The position numbers and the translations under genes are program-made. This document shows, piece by piece, positions 24,731 through 35,928 of a stretch of 64,000 nt of DNA. This stretch comes from Hypomyces perniciosus (taxonomy: Eukaryota; Ascomycota; Sordariomycetes; Hypocreales; Hypocreaceae). The notes beneath the pieces are model-generated. The model saw nothing but the letters and a program-made list of their open reading frames with translations. It made no database searches and was not told the DNA's origin. The stretch covers positions 496,001 through 560,000 of the forward strand of contig SPDT01000008.1 in assembly GCA_008477525.1 (NCBI GenBank). The letters are read 5' to 3'. Each line of letters starts with the position of its first letter. Position 1 is the first letter of the stretch.

Positions 24731-26572
24731 TCAATACATCTCCATCTGCATGTCCACAATGTCGGAGAGCAGTAATGAATTGCAATGCAAACCTAATGAC
24801 ATTGGGTCCTGATCCCACCAAATCGCCTCGTGTGGCGCATGCGGCGTTGGGATAGAGTGCTGCTCTTGGTCTTGGCTATGATGTATTAGGGTATATTGGC
24901 TTCTATCACCAGCTTGATCGAGTACTTCTACCCGGTTGCGGGTTGGAGGACGTTCAATAGCTGGCGTTGCAGGGCGGGAGTCCTGTTGAGGTCTGTTTAA
25001 TTTTTCGGGTGCAGTGTTTCGATCTTCATCTGCGACATATGTGTATATGTCACAGGGAGCCATTTCCTGGGTTGGACCTTTCGTGACGAGTCTATCCAAC
25101 GACGCGTGCCTAGACTCTTGTCCTTGGGCATCCATCGACACTCTCGGTCTAGTAACGGATGTCAATAATATCCCGGCATCGGCAGAGAAACGCTCCATTC
25201 CAGCAGCCTATCACATGTAAGCGTAAAGGGATCACAAGTTGAGGATAATTAGACATACTAAGCCGCGAAGAGGTACCCAATATTTCTTCAAGCCGTTGGC
25301 AAGTCGAAGGTGCATCTGAGTTTCATTCAAACGCTCTCGATCCAGGGTGCGAAGGGCGATAAAATGGCGAAGCTGTATGGCCAAGCACACTGAGGCACCG
25401 TAGCCGACGATGGGCCACAGTTTTGACAGATCAGGATCTGTAGACATAAAATGGTTCGTCATGTTGGTCATGATTGTGGAGTGATGAAGAGCCTTCTCAG
25501 CGGACACTCGCAGCCACTGCTTGGACAACGTCGGTCGCTGAGATTTGCCAGATAACGCCGGTACAATGGAAGAATGAAGGTAACAAATGCATAAGTGGTA
25601 GATGTATGTCACACAAAATGATCGATATGGATCGGCTTGTGCTGATACTGCCGAGGTGTCCGTGCCGTATCGAAGGTCCTCCGAGGTGGCGTCGTAGAAG
25701 TCCTGGAGCTTCCTGTCTAGCTCATACATTCGGCCAATCCATTCTGGAGCGTCCAAAGTGGCACTTTGGCTTTGAACATTAGGCTTGTGTGAATTTATTG
25801 GATTCCGGACGAAGTCCTGTATCTCCCACCTGATGCACGGTTAGAACATGCTTCATATATAGACCAGTAGCTGATATATACGAACCAGATACCAAAGATG
25901 ATGATCGTAGCTGTAGTTGGGCCTAGCAGTAGTCTTCGGTGGTTGCCTGAACGTTCTTGAAGCTTGCCATATTCGTCGAAGCAGATTCGTTGACGCCGAG
26001 GATCGCCCTCAAGCTCATCATCGTCTGAAGGAAGAGGGAAATAAGCAAAATCTTTCCAGCAATCACCTTGGAAGTGAGCATTGCGCTGGCTAGCGCATTT
26101 GGTCAGCCAACATGCCCATAAACACCGATTGCCGATCTGTTTTAATGTGAGATCCCCTGAGGCGCCTACATCGTCAGCTTGATCGAACTTCAGCAAACAA
26201 CAGGTTCGGTAGGCAATTGCTGGAAAACCTCATTAGCATCCTGAGTCCCATGTGAAGCGCCTTATGGGATGGGTCATATCCACACCATCAACCACCATGC
26301 TAGGCATCCTAGTTAGTTACTTACATGTATGCATGTTGGTCCGAGCGGTCTCTCCTCTGGCGTACCAGAACATTGCCAAGATTTGGCATGCCTGGACGTG
26401 CTCCAGACACGGCCTATCAGCGTTCATCAAGGCCATTTTGCTGGCCTGGTTGGCCCACTGTTCCCCCACAGCGGTCCAGTCGGTTTCGGACATGTTGCCG
26501 ATGGTGATGTTTTTGGAAAGCGGTTTCTCGGGGGATCCATCGAGGAATCTGAGGGCCGATGAGAAACGGGGG

Positions 26573-26607
<35 letters not shown>

Positions 26608-27271
26608 CTTAGGCAGACCAGATGGAGCAACTTACAATGTGGCGAGGGCAAACACACTGAGAGAGATGAGTCTTGGTATCTTACCGCTGAGAAAGCTGGC
26701 GGCGAAGGTACTTTTGTTGAAGAGCAGGTGAGCCTGGTAATGCCTTTGGAAGTAAACCTCAATCAGGAACAATGCCACTTCCTGTGAAAGATGGACTTCG
26801 TTCTGGGCCTCCAACCAGCCCAGCTCCTCGCCCAATGAGGACTCAGTGAGCACACCCGGAGGCGTAGGCCTCTCATGCGGCGAACCGGACCTTGGGATCT
26901 GGGAGATGCGATGGCTGCTGAGGACGTCTGCCTCTGAGTGCTCCGCTCTGTCCCGGCTACCGGCAGCCGGAACGGACACGGAGACAGACCTCGTCTCCGT
27001 GTTGGCGGACTTGGACCGCCCTTCTGCACGCTCAGCGGCCAGCCTCTTCCTGTCCGGGGGCGCAGGATAACTGCATTCAGCACCGATACGATGGCAACGC
27101 CGACACTGGGGCCGTTCACGGGAGCACCTGAGCTGAGCCGAGTGTCAGTAGGGCGCGGAGAGAATACACGTCTACAGCACCGATAACGGTCCGCACCTTT
27201 TGCCTTCGGCAGCGCAAACATGCCGACACGCTAGTTGGCTGCAGACCCGAGTGGTCCATTGAAGCATCCAT
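24731..27271 (-). CDS. Zn2Cys6 transcription factor with fungal-specific middle domain
   Basis: Exons 27271-27197, 27132-26636, 26548-26325, 26219-25886, 25829-25259 and 25207-24731 join to 725 residues. The zinc cluster is at Cys18, 21, 28, 35, 38 and 45 (C-x2-C-x6-C-x6-C-x2-C-x6-C); intron 1 splits it after CRRQK, a frequent position in fungi. The middle homology domain runs from about residue 115: EVALFLIEVYFQRHYQAHLL, then ACQILAMFWYARG and CCLLKF. Exon 5 restores WEIQDFVRNP. The C terminus after residue 570 is polar and unordered. It is likely a nuclear pathway regulator. It is divergent from the MBL-fold gene, and their shared promoter carries three identical TCGGTCCGA sites, so it may control itself and its neighbour. 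Confidence 0.88.
26576..26605 (+). repeat. (GA)n microsatellite in an intron
   Basis: About 30 bp of alternating GA (CT on the coding strand) inside intron 2 of the Zn2Cys6 gene, upstream of its acceptor; it serves as a long polypyrimidine tract. Confidence 0.85.
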
Positions 27272-27641
27272 GTTGTCTGAGATATGATGCGAACGCGTAG
27301 CTGGGATTGGGATTCGGGACGAAGGTTTGCGTGTCGATTGCTGCTTCGGTCCGACAGTTATCCCCCGCACCAACCTCAGACACGTGCCTCAGGCCAACAT
27401 CGGTCCGAGGTCTGTGCATTTGCCACCCCAGTCAGAGCCAATGAATACACTGGGCTGAGGGGCTCTATGTTCGGTCCGACCCTGAGAGTGTGGTAACATC
27501 CCGGCTTCGGCTGATGCAGTCGGTATAAGCTTATCCATCAAATGGATGAGTTAAAGCGGCCGCCTATCGACCATATGGAAGCCCTGTCAACTTAAAACTT
27601 ACCAACCAAAAGCCCATAGAACAACCCTGAACACGGACAAA
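27272..27641. promoter_or_regulatory. Divergent promoter with three TCGGTCCGA sites
   Basis: The 370-bp gap between the Zn2Cys6 start (27271, minus) and the MBL start (27642, plus) has identical TCGGTCCGA copies at 27346-27354, 27400-27408 and 27471-27479. Each contains CGG-T-CCG, an inverted pair of zinc-cluster half-sites. A fourth CGGTCCG lies in intron 1 of the regulator at 27187. Random expectation for this 9-mer in 370 bp, counting both orientations, is about 0.003. Confidence 0.6.
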
Positions 27642-28715
27642 ATGACAGTCTCTCCAAATCTTCCGTTCCCCCATGATGGCGCTGTATACTTGGATATCAT
27701 GGCGTTCGAGACGGGCCTCCTGTCGACACCTGCTTCGGCCCTAGTGGCCGGTGCCCAAGCCGCCTGTTCTGCCACGTCTTGGCGTTTCTTCATCCACCAT
27801 AAGCAACAGGGTATCAAGTTCTGGTTCGACATGGGGATATCTTCTGTAAGTCATCGAGCCACCATACGAGAATGCGTTAGTAGAGACCAGGTGCCAAGAC
27901 TAAGACTTCGTTAAAGGACCTTACATCATACGTAACGAGTGTCCAACGTATCCATAATCATTTTAAGCCGAAGCCCTCAAAACGATCGATGAGTGAAGAC
28001 ACACTGCTTGCAGGATCGCAGCCTTCCGAAGTCAAATATGTCATCGCCAGGTATGTCGACCCACGGTTCCCTATATATTAATTGAGAACCCGTTTCCATT
28101 CCATAGTTGCTAACCAAACCTCATATTGTTAGTCACGGCCATTGGGATCATGTAAGGCCGCTCCCAGAGGAATTCAGCAATGCAACCATGATTCTCGGTC
28201 CTGGTTCTCTGGCACACTGCTCTCCTGGGTTTCCTGCAAAAGTCGATTCTATTTTCGACGGCCGCGTTTTCGATCAGTCTCTGCGAAAGTTCCCTTTACG
28301 AGAGCTACCTCCAGCTAGTGATTCCGGATCTTGGGCTCGACTTGGACCATTCCCTCATGCGCTAGACTTCTTTGGAGATGGGTCATTCTTCCTCGTTGAT
28401 GGCCCTGGTCACCTCCCCGGAAATCTAGCCGCTCTGTGCCGCGTGCAAACTGCCGGGAATAAGAAAAAATGGGTCCTTCTGGGCGGCGATTGTGCTCATT
28501 GTAACCTCTTTACATACTGGCCTGCCACGCCTTTTGGAAAGATCCCATCTGCCCTCCTAGATCACAACACGCTTCACCACGATCCGGCCGAGGCGCGGGC
28601 TACGATTGAGAAAATTGCTCAGTGTAAAGCACAACTTGGTGAAGACTTTCTGGTATGGTATGCTCACTCTGAAATACTTGAGGGAGTGTGGGAATTTGGT
28701 CCCATCGCAGCCTAG
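27642..28715 (+). CDS. MBL-fold hydrolase, lactonase-like
   Basis: Exons 27642-27845, 27917-28050 and 28133-28715 give 306 residues with no signal peptide, so it is probably cytosolic. The zinc motif SHGHWDH (HxHxDH) is rebuilt across the last junction. Further ligand candidates follow in DGPGHLPGN and GGDCAHC, then a late His in WYAHSE. This layout resembles the AHL-lactonase-like branch of the MBL superfamily. Related fungal proteins include the lactam/lactone-opening enzyme of the Fusarium benzoxazinoid-detoxification clusters, so ring opening of a lactone or lactam is a reasonable guess, not shown. It is divergent from the Zn2Cys6 regulator, and an AATAAA follows the stop by about 68 bp. 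Confidence 0.82.
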
Positions 28716-28782
28716 GCTGTCAGTCTCAAGCTGAATGATAATGCTTCGTATTTCGTTAATGTGTACTTCGTATCATGACATC

Positions 28783-28788
28783 AATAAA
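28783..28788 (+). terminator. Poly(A) signal of the MBL gene
   Basis: AATAAA about 68 bp after the stop at 28715, followed by a T-rich stretch. It is a canonical cleavage/polyadenylation context. Confidence 0.5.
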
Positions 28789-30706
28789 GTTCTTTTTTTG
28801 TACTGAATTAGCTTTTTATGGGATTATTATGCACGACTCTGTTTCAATTTTCGAAAGGACATTCGTTGTGTCAAATGTTGCCGTCCCAGCTCCCGCCTAG
28901 GCGACACTGCAATTGAATCATATGTGTCGGCCATTTCTTACAACTCATTTATGACCGGATCAGTTCATTCCCCTCTCAAGATTTCACACTTTCAAAGCTG
29001 CATATTCACGCCATCGTGCCAGAGCACCAATCATCTAGCAAAGTACGGCATAACATTCTCGAGCCACTTCATCTTGCCCCTGGTGGATCGCAATTGTTTG
29101 TTCTTGGATTACCTCCTACATCTCGTAATTACCTTTCATCGTTTCTGTTGATTCCTCGGGACAGGAATTTAGATACATCATGCATTCGTAGAACAACTGC
29201 CGTTCGCGGAGTAAAGTGACTGGCTGAGCTCGGACAAGCACGAAATCCCTGCATCCAAGCCTCAGAGCTAACGCCCCGCAGACGCCATAACGCTTGCATG
29301 ATATGATATTCCCGATCTCTGCCCATCTCATCTTTCTCATATCATGTCTCACTCTAATCTAGCATTCTTCGCATTCTGTGTAAATACACAGCAAGGAACA
29401 AAAGATTTTACCAAGTTTCCTGGGCTGTCAAGGGGAAACGGTGCTTCCATAACGGTTTGATGTATCAGTGGATGCCATTTTCAAGTACCAAGAGAATACC
29501 CCGAATCTGTGAAACTTCACTTGGATAAACACATTGGACTGGGGTGGTAATTAATGCTAGCCTCCGAGTATGCACCTTCGTTAGGAATACGTGGTTCAAT
29601 CGGGGTTGATCATAATCCAAGCCTCCCGTTGTGTGCAGGGGTGAGAAAACGCCACCGCTGCACAAACGGAAGAGTAATATTCTGTGGAATCCTTGATTGT
29701 TCGATGAAATCCTGACGCCATCAGCTCTGAGTCGCTGACCGAAAGCGGGGAATGTGGTATTGCATGGCCTGAAATGCAACTTACTCTCGTATTGTAAGGT
29801 ATGGGTAATCTGCATCTGTATTATTATCATCTCCACCTCTCAGATGGATGCCAATGCTCTGGAGTGAGGGGCGATTTCTCTATGTCTGCCACATGTCCCC
29901 TCTTTCTGTCCAGCACAGGCCTTTCGGTAAGACAAGGTTGCAAATCGACGATTTACGGATAATAAGACCTATGTGCGTTGCAGTGTGGCTGGAATACCCC
30001 GCTCGTACTTCTCTTTGGATAGGTAGCTTGGACTTGGCAAATGTTTATGATTATGTAGAATAAATCCCGGTACTGCATCATTGAGTAGATGCCCTTTCAA
30101 GACCTAAGTAGCATTTGCAGGCCCAACCACCTTGTGGCGATTTTGCGCAATTCTGTCTCAAATGGACTTCAGTCCTCTGTAGATATGCTTGTGAGTCGGA
30201 GAATAATTAAGCTATTCAGCTAAACTGTTACACCGTGGGGGTTGTACGAAGTAGTAGGCCTGGCAGGATGCTGTGTAAATCAAACATATCATGCCAAGTC
30301 ACGGTCAGCGGTTTCAACCCGTGAAAGAGGGGTCGTGCGGCAAAACTAACGAAGAAAGTAACGCTTAGCGATGATTATTGGAACTGGTACTTCGTAAAAT
30401 GGCCTGACTGATCGGAAGGGATGGAACAGACAACCAACCGGAGCTATTTGCTAGATTGTTTTACGTACTCTGTACATAAAATATCATACATGCTGCAGTC
30501 TGATACACTTTATCATATGTGTGGCAAGTGCTCTAGGCCGATATTGCATGTAATATTGCATTTTGAGTCGTGTAATGTTGCATCTTGATCCATATATTCT
30601 CTCCGATGTTGAGGGGCAATGGCGTGGGAGCTGCGGCTACTTCGTACAATACTACATACAACTGATGAAGTATATGATTTAGGGTGCGGTTGTGGAAAAG
30701 GCAACG
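28789..30706. other. Long intergenic region
   Basis: About 1.9 kb with no supported gene. Short open frames on both strands overlap in several phases and lack splice or domain evidence. Confidence 0.45.
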
Positions 30707-30718
30707 TATATATAAATA
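30707..30718 (+). promoter_or_regulatory. TATA element upstream of the 31-kb gene
   Basis: TATATATAAATA followed by a CT/CA-rich leader with a CAG run (about 30768-30779). It lies about 460 bp before the ATG at 31171, which implies a long 5' UTR or an intron in it. Confidence 0.45.
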
Positions 30719-30858
30719 GGGGTAACGACTCTGCGAGACCCATCTTCTCTTCAACACCAAATCAAGCAGCAGCAGCAGCTCTACAACAACTTCTGTTGAC
30801 TACTCGCTTTCTTGTTCCAAAAAGACCATTTCCCCAAGTTGCTTTATCCATCACACAG

Positions 30859-30895
<37 letters not shown>

Positions 30896-31170
30896 AAATT
30901 CAAGTCTAAACTTCAAAAAAAAGAAAAAGATACTTGTGAGTGTCACTTGCTTGCTTTAGTTCATTATGAAGCTAATTTTGAACCACCATAGGACGAAACC
31001 AGGCCCTAGCATCTCCAATCGTCTGCTCAGGGCACACTGACTCATCAAGTTCATTCGTGTAAGTCTAAAAGGCCTGACTTTATTTGCCTCCTGTGCCATG
31101 TCCTAATGCTAATCAGCATTCTCCTCGCCGTTGAAAGAGAGACGGAGTGTCCCCAAACAAACTGCAAAGC
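30719..31170 (+). promoter_or_regulatory. Long leader with microsatellites and a uORF
   Basis: The leader contains an (AC)n-(AT)n microsatellite at about 30855-30895 and a 24-codon upstream open frame (ATG 30966 to TGA 31040). A GTGAGT-like donor near 30936 could start a 5' UTR intron. If the uORF is retained, it would reduce translation from 31171. Confidence 0.35.
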
Positions 31171-33701
31171 ATGAACTTCTTTAGCACCGCGAAGAAGACG
31201 GCCTCTGGCCGGGAAATCTTTTACGACAGCTCGGCTGATGGATCCATCTACTATGGCAACTTGACCGTCACGAACCTCCATTACGATGGCGGTGGCTTGG
31301 TGAGCGTCAAAAACTATCTTGGTCTGGTGTTCAAGTCGCCCGCGGCCTTTCCTATTGGGGAATACGCCGATTTCCAGATCGACCCATGGTCAGATTGCGT
31401 CATGAATGTCATTGCCTGCGATCCAATCAGCTCGTTAATGTACCGGGTCACAGCCAAGGTCGTTTTCAAATCGCAGCATCAAGTCCTCAGTTCAGAGAAA
31501 CTCACTATCGGCATCACGGGCGACGTTGTCTCGACCTCCTCGACCTGGACCACCTCGTTTGCACTGGGTGCAGCGTGCTGACCAAATCCCCGACATCAAC
31601 GGCACCGTCAATATCCAGGCCGCGCCAGCCCCGGCTCCCGAGCTCGAGGGTGCTAAACAGGTTCTGTACTTTTCCGAGGGCCAGCAAGGACCACCAGTCC
31701 TGGTGCCAGTTGGCACAACATCGCCGTATCAGACTCCAGCTGGCACTTATAGCTTGGAGGCGAGCCAGCTGGTGAATGAGTACGAAACCGTCGTGGCGGA
31801 TGCTTCAGTCACACCTTACGAAGTCACCGTTCAAACAACTGCCCCAACAACCGTCGAGGTGACATATGATAAAGTCCAGACGTTCAGTGCTATCGACGTC
31901 ACTGTGGGAGATATCTGGCCACTCGAGGGGGAGGAGCTCCAAGTCCGTGTGCCCGACCATGACTTTACGACCCCAATTAATCATACGACCTCCCTGCGCC
32001 GGCTGCCCGCGTCAGGCTCAGTAACGATCAGTGTCGATGAGATCACAATAAACAACAGTCAATACTCCTTCAACCCCTGGACGAAAGATGTGACCGCCGA
32101 TATTTACGAAGCCAACTTCCCGCAAGCTGATACCATCAAGGATGTTACTCCTCAGAACGCCGTGCCAGTGTCTATCGAGATGGAAGCAGACGACACCATT
32201 GACACGACCATCTCGGTGCGCCTCTGCTCCACTACTTCAGGGTTCATTTACAAGCAGACCATCGAGGCTCAGAGCGGCGCCACCCAATTCCCTGTTCCGC
32301 TGGCCCCAGAGACTTACACGGTAGAGGCAACAAGCTTCATCAAGGGCGGCATCCTTTACAGCACCCAGGCCCCGGCCACAGTGACCATCAGCAGCTCCAG
32401 CAAGACACTGTCACTCGTGTTGCTTCGCGGACCCAATCTCTGTGTCAGGATTCCCCAACTTCTTGAGTTTCGGTGGCTGCGCCGACTTGACTCCGACCAA
32501 CCAAAGCGACTTCGTGGCAGCTCGCGCCTCGTCAATGTTCAAGTACTCCGGCAATGATGGAGCTGGTGACGCTAACAGCTACCTGAGTGATGATCCTGCC
32601 ACCACGAAGACCATCAAACTTGCTCGTGATGTCGAAGCAGAGCTTGCTGATGGCAACCCAGTACTGCCGGTCATGATCTCGTACACCTGCAATCTATCCC
32701 TCGGCGATCCCATCACACACTTGCAAACCAAGGACTGGCTCGCTCATAGCTTCGGAAACTTGATCCTGTCGCTGAACCTGGCCATGAAGGCAACGGACGA
32801 CAAGCATCCTGTGCCCTGTGGCTATGTCATCAATCCCGACTTCCTCGGCGTGTGCCAGCAGCCCCCCTTCGGCCCTCTGTCATGCGATTACCAGATGCCC
32901 GTAATTGAGCCGCTGCAGGAAGCACTGGATCATTGGGGTGTTGATGCTATGATTCCCAGCCGCCTCACAGACACTCTCGGTGGCTATATCCTCGCTGTGA
33001 ATTGGTTATTCCGGACCATTGCGCCGCCCGTCACTTTTGGCTGGCAACTCAATGTCTGGGGCAACGGCAGCTCGGATTGGGTTTATCAAGATGTGGATCC
33101 GGCCAGCATCGCTAAGCCGATGGCCGATTATATCGCGTCTCTCAACGTATACACCGACACTGAATTCTGTCCCGATTTCGTGGCTGTCGATCGTTATGAG
33201 GCTGACGACTTCACCCAACGCGCCTACGTCAACAGTTACTGCTACAGCCCGCGTGAATGGCGCCGCTTCTTCGAGTTCTGCCGCTCGCTGGGCTTGAATA
33301 TGAAGGTTCCTGTCATGGCCTGGCAGATTCCGGCAAGCCACACGCCCACCACCAAGGATGCCGTTGCCGATGATTTCGATCCGCAGCACTGGGGCACAGG
33401 CGGTAGCTACATGCTCGGTGATGCCTCCGTCAATTCCCAGGTCGACAACATCAACGAGAAGATCCTGAAGCTCCAGTTCACTCACGCAGGAACTACAACC
33501 ACCGTGAGGCAGCTTTTCGAGCACGCTGAGCCGTTTAATGTCACCGTGGCGGCTAGCCAGCAGTTCCTCCTCGGCGGCGTCTTTTCCGTGCTCCTAGGCG
33601 GAGGAGCCACGACGGGCATCTCGTCGACTGTCGGTGACAAGTCGTCGTGGGTGCGCGACAGGCTCAAGGAGTACATGGAGAACCCCATTGTGATTCCATA
33701 A
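31171..33701 (+). pseudogene. Intronless multidomain protein of unknown family, frameshifted twice
   Basis: Three consecutive open segments in successive phases (31171-31580, about 31566-32450, about 32446-33701) look like one protein of about 840 residues. Segment 1 is beta-rich (SADGSIYYGNLTV, YADFQIDPWSDC). Segment 2 starts ADQIPDINGTVNI, has an APAPAPELEG linker and looks like one or two beta-sandwich modules. Segment 3 begins GFPNFLSFGGCADL and continues with VLPVMISYTCNL, PCGYVINPDFLG, VPVMAWQIPASH and HWGTGGSYMLGD, a pattern that suggests a TIM-barrel-type enzyme, perhaps a glycosidase. I do not recognise the family. Each junction needs one extra or two missing bases, and there is no room for an intron. 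There is no signal peptide, and the complete lack of introns differs from the neighbours and fits acquisition from bacteria. Start 31171 is the first ATG in frame. Confidence 0.6.
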
Positions 33702-34567
33702 ACCTTGGCGACAGGACAGCCGCTTTTGCTGGCATCAATCATCCTGAGAAAAATGACTTGTGACGATTTACAGATTGACAGGATGAATATGTTCTCTTCT
33801 TCAAGGTAATGTGCGCACTTCTGGCCTCAACTATCAGTACCTGTCTCAAAAAGGGGGGAAAGGGAGGGAAAAAGAAAAGAAACCCAAGTTTGTACAGTCA
33901 GGTCAACACTCTCTCTCTGGCCGTAGGATAGCGGCATTATTACAATTCTTTTGCCCCCGTATTCTCCAAGATTAGGACTACTATTCTTTATGATTCTATA
34001 GTAGAAGATACGCCTAGCACCAGCTGAAGTTTATTTAGTTAATCCCGATCCGGCTCTACGGAACGAGCCGATGAGGCCAACGGAGTGGGAAGATGCGCCG
34101 TATTAGTAATTTGTCACACTGCGGCTGTTGCAAATTTGAAAGACAGTCCGTTGCGGAGCCCAACGGACTTCGGGGAAGTGAGCCACTCACGTATTACTGT
34201 AGAGACGGAACGGTGGACCGGAGCAATTGGTGTCTGCCGCTTCCGTTCCGAGAGTGTCTCACTATTTGGAGACCGCACAGATACCTGAATGCGACTCATG
34301 TCCAATCAGAATCATTACTAATTTCAACTCCGTCTCTGAAGCTGTATCGGGAGAAACGGCACTCAAGATTGAACCGAGGCGGCGATGGCACTCAAGATGC
34401 AAGCGAGTCAAGCTGAGAGATCATCCATCTATAAAGCACGGAAATCACTGGGAAACATCAACAATGTGCATCATCGAGATAAAGATCGGGCTGTCTTGCA
34501 AAGAAATCAGTCATAAACAATACTTGCCACTCTCTAATAAGCCCAAAACACCGCCATCCACCCCAAC
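33702..34567. other. Intergenic, upstream of the OYE gene
   Basis: No supported gene. A TATAAAG at 34430-34436 lies about 130 bp before the OYE start. Confidence 0.45.
34430..34436 (+). promoter_or_regulatory. TATA box of the OYE gene
   Basis: TATAAAG about 132 bp upstream of the ATG at 34568, in a typical position for a fungal TATA element. Confidence 0.4.
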
Positions 34568-35928
34568 ATGGCAACAACTGGACTCAAGATCGCAGAGCCA
34601 ATCACGCTCAAATGCGGGCTCACGTTCCCGAACCGACTGTCAAAAGCTGCGATGGGTGAGAAGTGGGCTGATAAGGAGGCTTTACCAACTGATGGCCTTG
34701 ATCGGGCATACGAGGTCTGGGCAGACGGTGGATGGGGCATGCTTATGACGGGCAATGTTCAGGTGGATGTGACATATCTCAACGGAACTGGCGACGTTGC
34801 ACTCAACGATAATATCCCACGGGAAAAGCTGCTTGCTGCTTGGAAGAAATGGGCCAAGGCAAGCTCCAGAAATGGAACTCCCACCATAATGCAGCTCAAC
34901 CATCCCGGGAGACAGTCGAAGGCGGGAGCTGGCAACAGGAGCTGGTTCACCAAAAACATCGCTCCGAGTCCCATCCCCCTGCGCCTGGGGGATGGCCTGT
35001 TGGCTAGGGCACTAACCGCACTTCTTTTTGGAACACCGAGAGAAATGACCATTGCCGACATTAAGCAGGTCGTATCGCGCTTTGTCGAAGCATCCAAACT
35101 CGCCTCTGAGGCGGGCTTCGCGGGTGTCGAGATCCATGCGGCGCACGGTTACTTGTTTTCACAGTTCTTAAGCCCAAAGAGCAACCAGAGAACCGATATC
35201 TACGGTGGATCCGCCAGGAACCGGGCCAGGGCCCTTGTCGAGGTCATCGAGGCAGTGAGAGAAGCAGTACCGAAAGACTTTTGCGTTGCGGTCAAGCTCA
35301 ACAGCGCCGACTACCAGAGTGAGGAGGAGATGGCGAATTGCATCGAGCAGTTGGAGGAAATCACAGCTGCTGGTGTTGACTTTGTCGAGATCAGTGGTGG
35401 AACATACGAAGACCCATCTGTAGGTGCCCTTTCTATCCCCTGACTATTTGCACCGCTAATGATGGAATGCCATTCTTCTAGATGGTCGTCGGCAATGCCC
35501 GCGAGAACACCGATGCTCAGAAGTCGGCCAGTACCATAAACCGCGAGGCCTTCTTCTTAGACTTCGCCAAAACTATCCGCAGCAGATTCAGAAATGTCCC
35601 CTTGATGGTCACCGGCGGCTTCCGGACTCGCCAGGGTATGGAGAATGCGCTTCAGGAGGACGCCTGCGACATCATTGGCATTGCGAGACCTGCAGTCTTG
35701 TATCCCAGCCTGCCAAAGGATATTTTGCTTAACACGGAGATCAAGGATGCGGATGCGAGAGCTAATCTGAGAAAGACTCCCTACCCATGGATGGCTAAGA
35801 TGCTCGGAATCAGGGGTCTCATTGGTTCAACCGAAAACGTAAGTCCAGCTCCAGCAAACCTGTCAACCAATGACTAACCTGAATTGCAGATATGGTATAT
35901 GAAGAGGATGCAAGCGGATTTGAAGTAA
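34568..35928 (+). CDS. NADH:flavin oxidoreductase / Old Yellow Enzyme family
   Basis: Exons 34568-35419, 35482-35838 and 35890-35928 give 415 residues, the usual OYE length. An FMN-binding TIM barrel is shown by LTFPNRLSKAAMGE at the N terminus, MQLNHPGRQ, VEIHAAHGYLFSQFLSP, the RTDIYGGS..NRAR segment, and PLMVTGGFRT with DIIGIARP for the FMN phosphate. The HAAHGYL motif supplies the substrate-binding His and Tyr region. It reduces activated C=C bonds with NAD(P)H; the physiological substrate is unknown. The last exon adds only 12 residues. Sequence style (MGEKWAD, NIPREKLLAAW) fits the fungal group often annotated as NADH oxidase. Confidence 0.9.

Noticed and set aside
31560..31577. GTTTGC...GCAG as an intron in the 31-kb gene
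   Set aside because: It would be only about 17 bp long, too short for a spliceosomal intron.
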